Below, piece by piece: positions 12,527 to 13,261 of a stretch of 13,261 bases of DNA. Under the pieces are notes generated by a model, which had not been told where the DNA came from, searched no databases, and saw only the letters and a list, made by a program, of their open reading frames with translations. The DNA is taken from assembly GCA_937872275.1 (NCBI GenBank), contig CALMSE010000015.1, positions 1-13,261 on the forward strand, read 5' to 3'. Position 1 is the stretch's first letter, and each line of letters opens with the position of its first letter. The DNA comes from an uncultured Leucobacter sp. GTDB taxonomy: Bacteria > Actinomycetota > Actinomycetes > Actinomycetales > Microbacteriaceae. The position numbers and the translations under genes were made by a program.

Positions 12527-13261
12527 ACACGAGGGGGCGGTTGCACGTGCTGCTCGGCGCCGCCCCGGGGGCCGGGAAGACCCGCGCCATGCTCGAGGAG
12601 GGGCGCCGGCTCGCCGACGAGGGCCGCGACGTGGTCATCGCCGCAATGGAGCCGCACGGCCGGGACGCGACCGCCGCCCTGGCCGCGGGCATCCCGCGGG
12701 TACCGTGCGCGGGGCCCGGCCCTCCCGGCTCGGGGCAGGGGGAGGTGGACGTCGAGGCCGTGCTCGCCCGGCGGCCGGAGATCGCGCTCGTCGACGAGCT
12801 CGCGCACGCGAACGCACCCGGATCGCGGCATGAGAAGCGCTGGCAGGACGTCGCGGAGCTGATCGATGCCGGGATCGACGTGGTCTCGACCCTCAACGTC
12901 GAGCACATCGAGTCGTTGAACGACGCGGTGCTGCGGATCACGGGCGTTCCCCAGCGCGAGACGATCCCCGACGACGTGCTCCGAGAAGCGGAGCAGATCG
13001 AGCTGATCGACGTCGCGCCGCAGGTGCTGCGCGCGCGCCTCGCGAGCGGCCTCATCCACCCGGCCGAGCGGATCGACGCCGCGCTGTCTCACTACTTCAG
13101 CCCGGGCTCCCTCACCGCCCTGCGCGAACTCGCCCTGCTGTGGCTCGCCGACGAATCCGGCCGTGAGTTGCGGGGCTTCCGCGTCGACCGCGGCCTCGAC
13201 CGCGGCTGGGAGGCCCGGGAGCGCGTCGTCGTCGCGCTCTCGGGCGGCCCGGAGGGCGAGG
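12523..13261 (+). CDS. kdpD: KdpD-type potassium sensor, N-terminal part (3' end beyond window)
   Basis: The 246 residues visible form the cytosolic KdpD N-terminal domain. Seen: a Walker A-like GAAPGAGKT (12-20), EPHGR (43-47), the Walker B-like ALVDELAHANAPGSRHEKRW (88-107), the STLNVEHIESLNDAV stretch (122-136) and ALRELALLWLAD (199-210). RVVVALSGG at 234-242 opens the universal-stress-protein-like domain, which in other KdpD proteins binds cyclic di-AMP. Full-length KdpD would continue with four membrane helices and a histidine kinase; some bacteria have only the short N-terminal form, and the window ends too early to tell which this is. The ATG overlaps the stop of the TatA-like gene, with GGCGAGG before it, so translation is coupled. 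It probably reports potassium or turgor state to regulate uptake. Confidence 0.9.
   Translation, partial: MNTRGRLHVLLGAAPGAGKTRAMLEEGRRLADEGRDVVIAAMEPHGRDATAALAAGIPRVPCAGPGPPGSGQGEVDVEAVLARRPEIALVDELAHANAPGSRHEKRWQDVAELIDAGIDVVSTLNVEHIESLNDAVLRITGVPQRETIPDDVLREAEQIELIDVAPQVLRARLASGLIHPAERIDAALSHYFSPGSLTALRELALLWLADESGRELRGFRVDRGLDRGWEARERVVVALSGGPEGE

Overview
The window is GC-rich bacterial DNA with strong third-position G/C bias, GTG as well as ATG starts and many ATGA/GTGA gene overlaps. Together with the gene content (DrrAB-type ABC exporter with PadR and DUF1048, Arthrobacter-type copper amine oxidase), this points to a high-GC actinobacterium, plausibly of the Microbacteriaceae. The taxon is an inference; there is no rRNA or other marker gene in the window.

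Layout. (1) 1-588, minus: N-terminal half of a major facilitator drug-type exporter, cut by the window edge. (2) 688-7631, plus: a regulator that carries two helix-turn-helix domains (IS630-transposase-type plus TetR-type), then a four-gene set: phosphotriesterase-family metallohydrolase, APC-superfamily permease, copper/topaquinone amine oxidase and a PuuC-like aldehyde dehydrogenase. This reads as an amine catabolic operon: uptake, possible hydrolytic release of an amine from an amide or similar precursor, oxidative deamination to the aldehyde, then oxidation to the acid. (3) 7692-9959, minus: padR, DUF1048, ABC ATPase and ABC-2 permease, tightly overlapping, a self-regulated DrrAB-like export operon that converges on the catabolic operon. 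(4) 10193-13261, plus: a KimA-like potassium importer, a small TatA-like protein and the beginning of a KdpD-type sensor, the last two overlapping by 4 bp. This looks like a potassium homeostasis unit.

Regulatory DNA is unusually readable. A 7+7 palindrome (619-636) lies between the exporter and the double-HTH regulator. An AT-rich 126-bp gap ahead of the hydrolase holds a TGTTC-N4-GAACA dyad next to a promoter-like TAGACA-17-TACTGT. A 42-bp dyad (9975-10016) with 9-bp outer arms and an 8-bp central palindrome sits between padR and the potassium genes. Two copies of TCGTGAGG spaced by 11 bp (10071-10089) lie ahead of the KimA-like gene, as expected for an OmpR/PhoB-type response regulator such as KdpE.

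No RNA genes, insertion sequences, CRISPR arrays or convincing U-tailed terminators were seen. No gap without a gene exceeds 300 bp; the longest, 9960-10192, is the regulatory region between padR and the KimA-like gene.
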